Positions 31,118-38,867 of a stretch of DNA of 39,657 bases are shown piece by piece. Origin of the DNA: Chloroflexota bacterium (GTDB lineage: Bacteria; Chloroflexota; Chloroflexia; JAMCWQ01); contig JAMCWQ010000088.1 of NCBI GenBank assembly GCA_023480825.1, forward strand, positions 1 to 39,657, written 5' to 3'. How positions within the stretch are numbered: the stretch's first letter is position 1; each line of letters begins with the position of its first letter. The notes beneath the pieces are model-generated. The model did not search any database. It saw only the letters and a list, made by a program, of their open reading frames with translations, and was not told where the DNA came from. Both the position numbers and the translations under genes were made by a program.

Positions 31118-32476
31118 GTGGACGAACGCAGCCTAACCGAGCGTTTGGCTGATTTCCTGATCGACACCGTTTCGCGAGAAGTGACCGCCGAAGATCAGGC
31201 TCAAGCTGAGTTGTATTTCCTGGATTGGCTTGGGTCAGCGGCGGCGGGTACTGCTACAACTCAAGGGACGATCTTCCTTGGCTGGGCAGGGAGACAAGGG
31301 GGAAGCGGCGCTGAGGTTGTCGGGAGTGACGCAGAGCTGGCCCCGGCTTCCGCTGCCTTTGTGAATGGGGGTCTCTCGCATATCGTCGAGATGGATGATC
31401 TGGACCGGCGCTCGGTGGTTCATCCCGGATGCGTGGTGTTTCCTGCCGCTCTGGCGGTCGCACAGAATGTTCGAGCCAGTGGGCGCTCACTGCTAACAGC
31501 GGCTATCGGCGGCTACGAGGTGGCGGTGCGGGTTGGAGAGGCAATCGGGCGCTCCCACTACAACCGCTGGCACAACACCGCTACCTGCGGGGTCTTCGGC
31601 GCGGCGGCTGCCGCCGGCCTTCTGCTGGGCTTGCAGAGAGAGCAGTTGGTGTGGGCATTCGGCAATGCTGGGTCAGTGGCCGGGGGGCTATGGCAGTTCA
31701 TCCAGGAGGGGGCCATGAGCAAACACTGGCATGCCGCCACTGCTGCCAGGTGCGGCGTGACGGCCGCCGAGTTGGCGGAGAGCGGATTCACCGGGCCGAA
31801 GTTTATACTCGAAGGGACGCGAGGCATCTTTGCGTCCATGTCCACCGATTCCCAGCCCCAAGCCATCACCAAGGACATGGATTATCGGCCCTGGCGTCCG
31901 AAGATGGCAGGGGTGTCTTTGAAACCCTATTCGTCGTGCAGGCATACTCATTCTGCTGTGGACGCCGCTTTGCGGTTGCGGCCCAGGCTCGCCCTGCCGC
32001 ATGGCCAGATTGCGTCGATTCGTCTGGATATTTACTCGGAAGCGATCGCCATTGCCGGAAGCGCCGATCCGCAGTCCGGTTTCGAAGCCAAGTTCAGCCT
32101 CCCCTACTGTGTGGCCTGCGCTCTAGCGAAAGGCCGGCTTGGCCTGGCGGAATTCGAGCCGCCGGTCGTTTTCGATCCGGATATCAGGGCACTGATGAAG
32201 CGAATAGTCGTTTCCGAGGATCCGGAGCTGACGGCGCTATACCCGGCGCTCTGGGGGGCTCACTTACGGATAGACGAATGCGATGGTGGAAGCATCGAAG
32301 AAGAGGTGATGGCGCCGCGAGGCGATCCCGAGAACCCAATGCTACCGGAGGATGTCGAGGCAAAGTTCCTCTCCCTCTTGAAAGGGACGGCGCTGGAGGC
32401 CAAGGCCGGGCAGTTGATCGAGAAATGCAGGAGCGTTCATGAGGGCGGTGTAGACAGGGATTTCTTGCGGGGATAG
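31118..32476 (+). CDS. MmgE/PrpD family protein
   Basis: The family includes 2-methylcitrate dehydratase and cis-aconitate decarboxylase. The start is GTG 31118, because AAAGGAGG (31104-31111) has 6 nt spacing to it and only 3 to TTG 31115. The 452 residues show the usual pattern: AELYFLDWLGSAAAG, NGGLSHIVEMDDLDRRSVVHPG (active-site Asp region), GGYEVAVRVGEAIGRSHYNRWHNTATCGVFGAAAAAGLLLG, GGLWQFIQEGAMSKHWHAATAARCGVTAAELAESGF, and KPYSSCRHTHSAVDA. No citrate synthase or lyase partner is near, so a methylcitrate role is not supported. It is divergent from the AOR genes. Confidence 0.9.
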   Translation: MDERSLTERLADFLIDTVSREVTAEDQAQAELYFLDWLGSAAAGTATTQGTIFLGWAGRQGGSGAEVVGSDAELAPASAAFVNGGLSHIVEMDDLDRRSVVHPGCVVFPAALAVAQNVRASGRSLLTAAIGGYEVAVRVGEAIGRSHYNRWHNTATCGVFGAAAAAGLLLGLQREQLVWAFGNAGSVAGGLWQFIQEGAMSKHWHAATAARCGVTAAELAESGFTGPKFILEGTRGIFASMSTDSQPQAITKDMDYRPWRPKMAGVSLKPYSSCRHTHSAVDAALRLRPRLALPHGQIASIRLDIYSEAIAIAGSADPQSGFEAKFSLPYCVACALAKGRLGLAEFEPPVVFDPDIRALMKRIVVSEDPELTALYPALWGAHLRIDECDGGSIEEEVMAPRGDPENPMLPEDVEAKFLSLLKGTALEAKAGQLIEKCRSVHEGGVDRDFLRG

Positions 32477-32513
32477 ACCTTGGCGGGCCCGGTTCCACTC
32501 CGCTGCCCGGCAA

Positions 32514-32541
32514 TTGCATTGTGACGGCAATATGATATAGT
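32514..32541 (+). promoter_or_regulatory. Promoter of the SH3b protein gene
   Basis: TTGCAT (32514-32519) and TATAGT (32536-32541) are separated by 16 nt, about 90 nt before the ATG. Confidence 0.5.
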
Positions 32542-32629
32542 TCTCCTGTGGTTCTATCTTGTTCAATCACGGGCGGCAGAGCGGCGGAGCCGGTGGCTGC
32601 CTGTTCATCATAGGGGGAGCCAATCCACG

Positions 32630-33196
32630 ATGCCAGATCCCAGACGTGCTCGCAGAACTGACAACTTGGGCGAAGGGGTGGGCCGGCCAGTCGCTTACCA
32701 CCAGAAGGGTAGCAACCGCGCTGGTCGTAAGACCCCACCGAAGAGGCCGGGAGCCTTTCTCGTGGCCGCCGTCATGCTTTCCACAGCGGCCTTAGGTGTG
32801 CTTGCCTTTCTGTTTCTCAGCTCATCAGTCCCGGAGATAAGTCTTCCAGGTGCCGCCGCGGCTAACACAGCCACTGCCACGGTGACTGCGGCTGCCGCGT
32901 TGGAGACCGCGACGGCCTATCCAACGGCTTCTTCAGTCGGAACTGCCACTGCAACGCCAGCTGCCACTGCTGAGGCAGGACTGGAAGTTGGCGGCACCGG
33001 TGGCAGGGGCGTGTACATGCGGGCGAAACCTAGCTCCTCGGCCCAGCCCGTGGTATCGTTGGAGGAAGGAGCCAAGGTGAAGATTATTGGCGAGGACGTA
33101 GCCGCGGACGGGTACACATGGCGGAACGTCGAAGACAGTCAGGGCAACCGCGGCTGGATTGTGTCGAACTTCCTCGTCAAGGTGCCTACTCCTTAG
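32630..33196 (+). CDS. Membrane-anchored SH3b-domain surface protein
   Basis: The 188-residue protein starts at ATG 32630, with GGGGGAG about 9 nt upstream. A basic cytoplasmic N-terminus (RRARR, KTPPKRP) is followed by one membrane helix (FLVAAVMLSTAALGVLAFLFL, about residues 43-63). Then comes a Thr/Ala-rich low-complexity linker (NTATATVTAAAALETATAYPT), and a bacterial SH3 domain (GGRGVYMRAKPSSSAQPVVSLEEGAKVKIIGED...WRNVEDSQGNRGWIVSNFL). Such proteins bind peptidoglycan or other wall polymers outside the membrane. The gene stop overlaps the convergent aldolase stop by 4 nt. No enzyme domain is present. Confidence 0.82.
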   Translation: MPDPRRARRTDNLGEGVGRPVAYHQKGSNRAGRKTPPKRPGAFLVAAVMLSTAALGVLAFLFLSSSVPEISLPGAAAANTATATVTAAAALETATAYPTASSVGTATATPAATAEAGLEVGGTGGRGVYMRAKPSSSAQPVVSLEEGAKVKIIGEDVAADGYTWRNVEDSQGNRGWIVSNFLVKVPTP

Positions 33197-34092
33197 AGCA
33201 GGCCGGCCTCTGCGAATATGCTTCGCAGCTTCTCGCGGTCGGCCTCGTCTAGCGGTAGTAGCGGCGACCGGACCGGGCCACCGTAGAATCCCTTTAGGTC
33301 CATTGCCACCTTCAGTCCGGGAACCCCGAATTTGCTCGTGACTGCGGCGTTGGGCCGGATTAGCCGTAGCTGCAATTCCTTGGCCTCGTTATGCCTGCCT
33401 TCCCGGAATGCCTGATGAAGCTCCGTGACAGCGTTCGGGACAACGTTAGCCAATGCCGCCACGACCCCGGTGGCACCAACGCAGAGTGCAGGATACAGGA
33501 AGGATGCCGACCCGGCAATGGACTTGAATGATGGCCGGGCAAAGCGGATTACCTCGCCCATTTTCACCACGTTGCCGGTGCTGTCCTTCATGCCGGCGAT
33601 GTTGGGGTGCTCGGAGAGCTTGATCAGGGTCTCAGCCCCGAGATCGATGCCTGTGAAGGCTGGCATATTGTAGATGAGGACCGGTATGGGAGATGCATCC
33701 GCTACGGAGAAGTAATGGTTTGCCAGCGCCTTTTCGTCCATGCGAGGGCGGTAGTAATGAGGAGTGATTACTAATGCAGCCTGGGCTCCGAGTTCCGCCA
33801 TCTTGCGAGTGAGAGCGATGGTGCCGCGAGTGGACTCGCTTCCTGTGCCGGCTATCAGCTCTTTGTCCGCCGGCAGGTGCTCGGCTACAGTGGCCACAAC
33901 ATCCAGTTTTTCCTTCTCAGTGAGGGTTACATACTCGCCATTGGAGCCTAGAGCCACTAGACCGGCCAGTGCTGTTGACGACCAGATGGCGACGTTCTTC
34001 TTGAGTGAGTTAAGGTCTAGCTCTCCATCAGAATTGAAAGGCGTGGCAATCGGTGGATACACGCCGTCGAGGGACAATGGTCTACGCGGCAT
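33193..34092 (-). CDS. DapA-superfamily aldolase, HOGA-like
   Basis: The 299-residue class I aldolase/lyase has the Schiff-base Lys in IAGMKDSTGN (about residue 168), the Tyr in LIYNMPAFTG, and GSNGEYVTLTEKEK instead of the DapA GTTGE motif. The C-terminal RLIRPNAAVTSKFGVPGLKVAMDLKGFYGGPVRSPL and AGTGSESTRGTIALT closely resemble mammalian 4-hydroxy-2-oxoglutarate aldolase (from memory), so HOGA-type activity (to pyruvate and glyoxylate) or a similar 2-keto acid aldolase is likelier than lysine synthesis. AAGGAGG lies 8 nt before the ATG. It is 64 nt downstream of the sensor kinase on the same strand and might be cotranscribed. Confidence 0.85.
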   Translation of the reverse strand: MPRRPLSLDGVYPPIATPFNSDGELDLNSLKKNVAIWSSTALAGLVALGSNGEYVTLTEKEKLDVVATVAEHLPADKELIAGTGSESTRGTIALTRKMAELGAQAALVITPHYYRPRMDEKALANHYFSVADASPIPVLIYNMPAFTGIDLGAETLIKLSEHPNIAGMKDSTGNVVKMGEVIRFARPSFKSIAGSASFLYPALCVGATGVVAALANVVPNAVTELHQAFREGRHNEAKELQLRLIRPNAAVTSKFGVPGLKVAMDLKGFYGGPVRSPLLPLDEADREKLRSIFAEAGLL

Positions 34093-34156
34093 ACTGGGCG
34101 CCTCCTTGAGCTGTTATCAGTCGAAGTCTATCACCCGAGAAACCCGGTGGTCAACG

Positions 34157-35596
34157 CTAGCCGGTGGAGACAGGGAGGATGACGCTGAACGTACTGCCTA
34201 GTCCGGCCTGACTGGTTACTCTCGCCGCTCCGCCGTGTAGCTCGGCCAGTTGCTTCACGATTGCCAGCCCGATTCCTGATCCTCCTCGTGCCCGGGAGCG
34301 CGAGCGGTCGGTTCGGTAGAAGCGATCGAATACGTAAGGCAGGTCCTCGGCGTCTATTCCACAACCGTTGTCGGTGACTGCTATCTCGGCCATGGCCTTC
34401 GCCTCGCCAGTTACGAGCGGCCGTATACTTACGGCCACCTTTCCCCCGTCAGGTGTGTAACGAATGGCATTGGAGATCAGGTTACGTACAATCTGTGATA
34501 CGCGATCGGGATCGACATTCAGCAAGGGCAGCTTGTTGTCGGTCTGTAGCTCCACGGCAATTCGTTTTTCCTCTGCTTCTGAACGCTGGCCGGAAATCAC
34601 CTTCCCAACCAGGTCGCCTAGGTTAGTCGGTTGCCTATGTAGTTTCAACTGGCCGCTCTCGGCCAGCGACAGCTCCCGCAGGTCCCCGACGAGCCTGTTC
34701 AGAAGAAGGCTCTCGTCGTGTAGCGACTTGATATTGTCCCTTGTGGGCTGCACCACACCGTCCATCATCGCCTCCAGGTTGCCCTGAAGCACTGTCAGAG
34801 GGGTCCTCAGTTCGTGCGCTATGTCGGCGACCATCACTCGACGCGTCTTCTCGTTCTGGGATAGGTTTTCGGCCATCCGGTTGAAGGTCTCGGCTAGTTC
34901 CCCGATCTCATCCTTGGACTTCAAGTGCACGCGTTGGGACAGGTCGCCCGACGCTATTCGCTTTGCGGCATGCGTTAGTCTCCGGACCGGTGAAGTGATT
35001 TGGGTCATGAACACTATGCCGAGGATGAGCGCCAGCGCTCCGGATACTCCGCCTGCCAGCAGCAGGGAATGGTTGAACGAGTCCACGAAGTTCTGCTCTG
35101 CTGTCCCCAGCACTTGGATCCCTCCGCTAACCATTTGTTGGTGCATGGAGCCCATTCCGTTTCCCATGCCCATCATGCCGTTTCCTTGCCCGGCAGACAT
35201 GGGCACCGAGGAGACGTAGATGGCGCCTACGGTTTGGCCGTTAGATATCACGGGCGCGAAGGCTTCGTAATCTAGAGACTGCATGTCCACGTGCAGGAGT
35301 GCGGGTCTCGATGCCGCAACGTCATTCCCGCTGGCGTCTACCAAGACCCAGTCGCTCACTATGCCTGCCGGCTCGGAAGACATGAAGCTGGTAACGCCGT
35401 CCCAACTGCCATTCTTGGAGTAGAGATCGGCGAGCCCCGTCGCCAGATGGTCCGCCTGGGCCTGCGGATCAGATTGTAGATAAGTCGTGAATTCGGAGAC
35501 CATGCTTCGGTTGGCCACGAGCGCCACAGTCCCGATGGCCAATAGCACAACCAGGGCAAAAGCTAGAGTCAGTTTGAGGTTCAGGCTACGAAACAT
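34157..35596 (-). CDS. BaeS-type sensor histidine kinase with Met-rich extracytoplasmic loop
   Basis: The start is ATG 35596 (AAGGG 4 nt upstream), overlapping the response regulator stop by 11 nt. The 479 residues hold TM1 (LTLAFALVVLLAIGTVALVA), an extracytoplasmic sensor region of about 150 residues, TM2 (LLLAGGVSGALALILGIVFM), HAMP (ITSPVRRLTHAAKRIASGDLSQRV), a HisKA with the phosphoacceptor His in DIAHELRTPLTVLQG, and an ATPase domain with NLISNAIRYTPDGG, DNGCGI, FDRFYR and GGSGIGLAIVKQL. The sensor region ends in a Met/Gly-rich stretch, MSAGQGNGMMGMGNGMGSMHQQM, reminiscent of Cu(I)/Ag(I)-binding methionine motifs. The stimulus is unknown, but metal or envelope stress fits. Confidence 0.93.
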   Translation of the reverse strand: MFRSLNLKLTLAFALVVLLAIGTVALVANRSMVSEFTTYLQSDPQAQADHLATGLADLYSKNGSWDGVTSFMSSEPAGIVSDWVLVDASGNDVAASRPALLHVDMQSLDYEAFAPVISNGQTVGAIYVSSVPMSAGQGNGMMGMGNGMGSMHQQMVSGGIQVLGTAEQNFVDSFNHSLLLAGGVSGALALILGIVFMTQITSPVRRLTHAAKRIASGDLSQRVHLKSKDEIGELAETFNRMAENLSQNEKTRRVMVADIAHELRTPLTVLQGNLEAMMDGVVQPTRDNIKSLHDESLLLNRLVGDLRELSLAESGQLKLHRQPTNLGDLVGKVISGQRSEAEEKRIAVELQTDNKLPLLNVDPDRVSQIVRNLISNAIRYTPDGGKVAVSIRPLVTGEAKAMAEIAVTDNGCGIDAEDLPYVFDRFYRTDRSRSRARGGSGIGLAIVKQLAELHGGAARVTSQAGLGSTFSVILPVSTG

Positions 35597-36278
35597 TGCA
35601 CCCTTCAAATCGGTAACCTACGCCGTAGACTGTGACGATGCACTTGGGCCTCTGAGGATCATCTTCGATCTTCTGGCGAAGGTTCTTGACGTGAACGTCG
35701 ATAGTCCTCTCGAAAGATTCGAAGGACACTCCTTGTGTGAGGTCGAGGAGCTCGGAACGGGTGAAGACACGCCCCTGGTTCCTGGCGAAGATTCCTAGAA
35801 GGGCAAACTCCGTGGGGGTGAGGGCAAGCTCCTCCCCATTTCGCTTCACACTATGCGCCCGCAAATCGATAACGAGGCCGTTGGTCCGGATCTCCTCGCC
35901 TTCGGTGGCGCCGCCAGAGGTCCGCCGGAGCACGGCTTTCACCCGGGCCACCAGTTCCCGTGGGCTGAAGGGCTTGGTGACATAATCGTCGGCGCCCATC
36001 TCGAGGCCGAGCAACTTGTCGACATCCTCCGACCGGGCCGTAAGCATGATCACCGGTATGTTGGAAGTAGCTCGCAACTTGCGAAAGACATCAATGCCAT
36101 CCATCTCAGGGAGATTAAGATCCAGAATGACTAGACCCGGACGCTCGCGGGCCGCGGCCAGCAGAGCTTGCTTGCCATCCTGGGCGACAGCTACATCATA
36201 GCCTTGCTTTTCGAGGTAGGTACGCACCAGGTCCACTATCTTTGGCTCGTCGTCGACCACGAGTATCTTGTTGCTCAC
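35586..36278 (-). CDS. OmpR/PhoB-family response regulator
   Basis: It is the DNA-binding partner of the kinase that follows. The start is GTG 36278 with AGGTGA upstream, giving 230 residues. The receiver has DDEPK, the phospho-Asp in LVILDLNLPEMDG, the Thr in VIMLTARS, and the Lys in DDYVTKPFSPREL; the winged-helix effector has LTPTEFALLGIFARNQGRVFTRSELL and a final TVYGVGYRFEG. A TTGACA-type promoter with a palindrome in its spacer lies upstream. Autoregulation is likely but OmpR-type regulators usually bind direct repeats, so the palindrome may belong to another protein. Confidence 0.95.
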   Translation of the reverse strand: MSNKILVVDDEPKIVDLVRTYLEKQGYDVAVAQDGKQALLAAARERPGLVILDLNLPEMDGIDVFRKLRATSNIPVIMLTARSEDVDKLLGLEMGADDYVTKPFSPRELVARVKAVLRRTSGGATEGEEIRTNGLVIDLRAHSVKRNGEELALTPTEFALLGIFARNQGRVFTRSELLDLTQGVSFESFERTIDVHVKNLRQKIEDDPQRPKCIVTVYGVGYRFEGCNVS

Positions 36279-36374
36279 GCTTTCACCTGCATCGAACGGG
36301 ACCGGCACATGGCCGGTCTTTGGTCCCCGAACCTCGCAACCTAGGCGGGCACTCCTGCTGTCCCAGAATAATAC

Positions 36375-36403
36375 AGATTACCGGATGATCCGGTTATTGT
36401 CAA
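36375..36403 (-). promoter_or_regulatory. Promoter with operator-like palindrome before the response regulator
   Basis: On the minus strand a perfect TTGACA (36398-36403) is 17 nt from a weak -10 TAATCT (36375-36380). The spacer and the edge of the -10 consist of ACCGGAT-C-ATCCGGT (36380-36394), a perfect 7-1-7 palindrome. This placement suits a repressor or a spacer-binding activator. Confidence 0.5.
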
Positions 36404-36605
36404 GGTGATGCCACGCAAGGGGACCCTGTATCGCATTCGATTCCGGCAGTATTCCCATCCGATATAGCCCACGGAGATTCTTCGGGCCCGCCTATCATTG
36501 GGGGCTGTTCGTACGGCAGCATAGCGAGCCCTGTTCAGGAACTTCAAGTTTCTGTCCCTAAAACAGGGCTCCGGGAACCATAGGATACTTTCCATGACAT
36601 CGAGA

Positions 36606-36659
36606 TGTCATTCCCGATGTCCGGCGGCCTCCCGCCGCCTAGGAAAGCTAAGAATGACA
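36606..36659. repeat. REP-like palindromic element
   Basis: An 8-bp perfect inverted repeat, TGTCATTC and GAATGACA, encloses a GGCGG-CCTC-CCGCC hairpin. This TGTCATTCC...GAATGACA format is typical of short intergenic palindromic repeats in bacterial genomes. No second copy is visible in this window. Confidence 0.4.
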
Positions 36660-36675
36660 CGCCTGCTGCAAAACA

Positions 36676-36700
36676 CAGGCCGGGTTTGATACCCGGCCTG
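36676..36700 (-). terminator. Terminator of hsp20
   Basis: A perfect 10-bp stem (CAGGCCGGGT / ACCCGGCCTG) with a 5-nt loop is followed on the minus strand by TGTTTTGC. It lies 20 nt after the hsp20 stop. Confidence 0.75.
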
Positions 36701-36719
36701 CGGCCAGACTCCACTTCCT

Positions 36720-37163
36720 CTAGTTGCTAGTTGGCGTGATCTTGATCTGCTTGGGCTTGACTTCCTCCACTTTGGGCAGGGTCAGGGTCAGGACGCCATC
36801 CTTGAAGTCGGCGGTGGCCTTATCGGCAACCACCTCAACTGGGAGCGTGACCGTGCGGCTGAACGAGCCGTACCTTCGCTCATGCAGCAGGTAGTTCTTT
36901 TTCTCCTGTTCTTCCTCCTGCTTGAATTGCCCTTTGATGGTCAAAACGTTGCCGAGAACAGAAATGTCCAGGTCTTCCGGCTTCACTCCCGGCACTGAGC
37001 CTTTGACTACTATTTCGTTTTCATCTTCGGTGATGTCCAATGCCAAGCCCATCGGTGCCTGCGAAGGCGCTGAAGATCTCACGAAACTCTCCTCCAGAAG
37101 TCGGTCCATTGCATCTCGTAGGCTCACCATGTCACGGAAGGGGTCCCATCTCACGATACTCAT
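36720..37163 (-). CDS. hsp20: Hsp20/alpha-crystallin small heat-shock protein
   Basis: This 147-residue ATP-independent chaperone holds unfolding proteins in the cytoplasm. It starts SIVRWDPFRDMVSLRDAMDRLLEESFV, typical of bacterial class A Hsp20, followed by the alpha-crystallin domain (LDITEDENEIVVKGSVPGVKPEDLDISVLGNVLTIKG, YGSFSRTVTLPVEV, FKDGVLTLTLPK) and a short tail with an I-K-I anchor motif. The length is usual. GGAGGATGGAGAG precedes the ATG. I found no CIRCE element upstream. It is divergent from the soluble kinase gene. Confidence 0.95.
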   Translation of the reverse strand: MSIVRWDPFRDMVSLRDAMDRLLEESFVRSSAPSQAPMGLALDITEDENEIVVKGSVPGVKPEDLDISVLGNVLTIKGQFKQEEEQEKKNYLLHERRYGSFSRTVTLPVEVVADKATADFKDGVLTLTLPKVEEVKPKQIKITPTSN

Positions 37164-37221
37164 CTCTCCATCCTCCTTGGTGTAGTAGTGACCTCGTTTG
37201 GCCTAATTCTAGTCGTGTTTA

Positions 37222-37230
37222 TGTTAGAAT
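37222..37230 (+). promoter_or_regulatory. Extended -10 promoter of the soluble kinase gene
   Basis: TGTTAGAAT is an extended -10 about 39 nt before the ATG at 37269, with no clear -35. Confidence 0.4.
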
Positions 37231-37268
37231 AGCACCAGATTTCCGTTAGCGCTGCGTTAGAGTTTGAC

Positions 37269-38867
37269 ATGAGCGACGACCAATCCGAAGACTTCCAACC
37301 CACCATAGACCGTGGCCAACAGGAAGAAACGCCGCTTGGTTCCCTGATCGGTCATCTCGTAGAGGCGACAGGCGGAGAGGCCGCCGTTTTGTCGCTCTGG
37401 GAAGAGCAAGACAAGCAGCCGGTCCAGATCGCCGAGTTTGGCCTCGTCGAAGAAGATTCTTCGGCGGCAAGGGAGTTGGTAGGCTCTCTTGCCTCGCAGC
37501 TTGCCTCCATTGCCGCGGAAAAGGGCGTAAGCCCAGCAGCGGCAATGGAGATGGATAACTGGACAGGAAAATCGGGCTCGCCTCTACACCTGCTGTGTTT
37601 CCCCGTTAAGTCCGATGGTAAGACTGTGGGGATGCTCTGTCTATTCCACGAATCTGCTGCTCCAACCTTCTTCAGCGAGCACCCAGGTGCATATGAGGTG
37701 GTGGTTGATCAGCTCAAGATAGTTGTTGAAAACCGGGGGCTGATCCGGCGGTTGATGACGGAGAAACAGTGGCTGGAGGCCGCAATCCAATACAGCACAG
37801 ATGGCATCATGATTGTCGACTCCGCCGGCAGGGTGATTGCCATAAACAGCGCAGCTGAAAAGACGATTGGCGTCGGAATAGCCGATGCCGTTGGGCGCTC
37901 GTGCTCTGATGTCCTCGCCGGCCTTGAGGGCCAAAAGGCCAATTGTCATTGTGTCTTTGGCTCCCAGGACCGTAATTGTGGGATGGATGATATTCTGATG
38001 ACCAAGATTGGAGGCCAGTCAAGGTACGTACAGGTAATGTGCCGGTCCATAGAGCATCAAGAAGGACGGCCCTTGGGAGGAGTAGTGACACTGCGCGATG
38101 TCACTGCGCAGAAGATGGAAGAGCAATTGCAACGCACCTTTCTCTCCATCATTTCTCATGAGCTGCAGAGCCCCATATCAGTGATAAAGGGCTATACCGG
38201 CTTGTTGGAGGAATCCGGTTCCGGCCTGTCACCCGAACAGATGCAGAAGGCTCTTAACTCCATTTCTGAGGAGAGTGACCGGCTGAGCAAGTTGGTGGAG
38301 AAGCTGCTATATGCCTCGCGGATACAGGTGGGAGGTCTCTCCCTGGAAATCGAGACACTCGATTTGACGGCATTGGTGCGAAGAGTTGCCGATAGGATGA
38401 ACAGGGTCAGTCCGAGACACCGGGTCATGACACTCGTACCCGAGGTTCTGCCCCCGGTCCGCGGTGATTTCGAACGGATTCAGGAGGTGCTCACAAACCT
38501 CGTGGAGAATGCCATCAAGTATTCTCCTTCGGGTGGTGAGGTACACATTGAGGTGGAGGCATTCGCCAACGAGGTCACACTGAGTGTGGAGGATGAGGGA
38601 ATAGGCGTGAACGATGCTGAGAAAGAGAAGATCTTTCAGGCCTTCTCCAGATCAGACGGCAGCCTGGCCCGCTCCGTGAAGGGCACGGGTCTTGGCCTAT
38701 ATATCGCCAAGGCCATAGTTGAGGCGCATGGAGGAAGAATCTGGGTGGAACAGGCTCCTCATGGCGCCAGATTCCGTTTTACCATCCCCCGCACTGAGCG
38801 TGCCAACCTTCCTGTTGTCGCAGACCCCAATATGCAGCTTGTAGTGCGGAGGAATGGGGATGAATGA
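37269..38867 (+). CDS. Soluble GAF-PAS sensor histidine kinase with Cys cluster
   Basis: The 532-residue kinase has no membrane helix and so senses a cytoplasmic signal. Residues about 20-160 resemble a GAF domain (GSLIGHLVEATGGEAAVLSLWEE, LLCFPVKSDGKTVGMLCLFHE). A PAS domain follows (about 165-280: AAIQYSTDGIMIVDSAGRVIAINSAAEKTIGV), then HisKA with the phosphoacceptor in FLSIISHELQSPISVIKGY, and the ATPase domain with NLVENAIKYSPSGG, DEGIGV and GTGLGLYIAKAIVEAHGG. Within PAS, RSCSDVLAGLEGQKANCHCVFGSQDRNCG has four cysteines that could hold a metal or iron-sulfur cluster or act in redox sensing. The response regulator start overlaps its end by 8 nt. Confidence 0.92.
   Translation: MSDDQSEDFQPTIDRGQQEETPLGSLIGHLVEATGGEAAVLSLWEEQDKQPVQIAEFGLVEEDSSAARELVGSLASQLASIAAEKGVSPAAAMEMDNWTGKSGSPLHLLCFPVKSDGKTVGMLCLFHESAAPTFFSEHPGAYEVVVDQLKIVVENRGLIRRLMTEKQWLEAAIQYSTDGIMIVDSAGRVIAINSAAEKTIGVGIADAVGRSCSDVLAGLEGQKANCHCVFGSQDRNCGMDDILMTKIGGQSRYVQVMCRSIEHQEGRPLGGVVTLRDVTAQKMEEQLQRTFLSIISHELQSPISVIKGYTGLLEESGSGLSPEQMQKALNSISEESDRLSKLVEKLLYASRIQVGGLSLEIETLDLTALVRRVADRMNRVSPRHRVMTLVPEVLPPVRGDFERIQEVLTNLVENAIKYSPSGGEVHIEVEAFANEVTLSVEDEGIGVNDAEKEKIFQAFSRSDGSLARSVKGTGLGLYIAKAIVEAHGGRIWVEQAPHGARFRFTIPRTERANLPVVADPNMQLVVRRNGDE

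Larger units (their letters stand above)
36279..36719. other. Intergenic region rich in inverted repeats
   Basis: The 441-nt gap has no credible gene; the 84-aa ORF on the minus strand lacks family features and covers repeats. Besides the promoter it holds AGCCCTGTT/AACAGGGCT (36527-36570, with AACTTCAAGTT inside), ATGACAT-CGAG-ATGTCAT (36594-36611), TGTCATTC/GAATGACA (36606-36659) around a GGCGG/CCGCC hairpin, and the hsp20 terminator. Confidence 0.6.

Noticed and set aside
31429-32442. 337-aa plus-strand ORF
   Set aside because: It is a frame-shifted shadow of the MmgE/PrpD gene, Arg/Cys-rich and without an SD site.
36341-36595. 84-aa minus-strand ORF upstream of the response regulator
   Set aside because: It covers inverted repeats, has no SD or family similarity, and contains the promoter palindrome.
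37164-37268. CIRCE operator before hsp20
   Set aside because: A TTAGCGCT-like piece is present, but the 9-bp inverted repeat is not.
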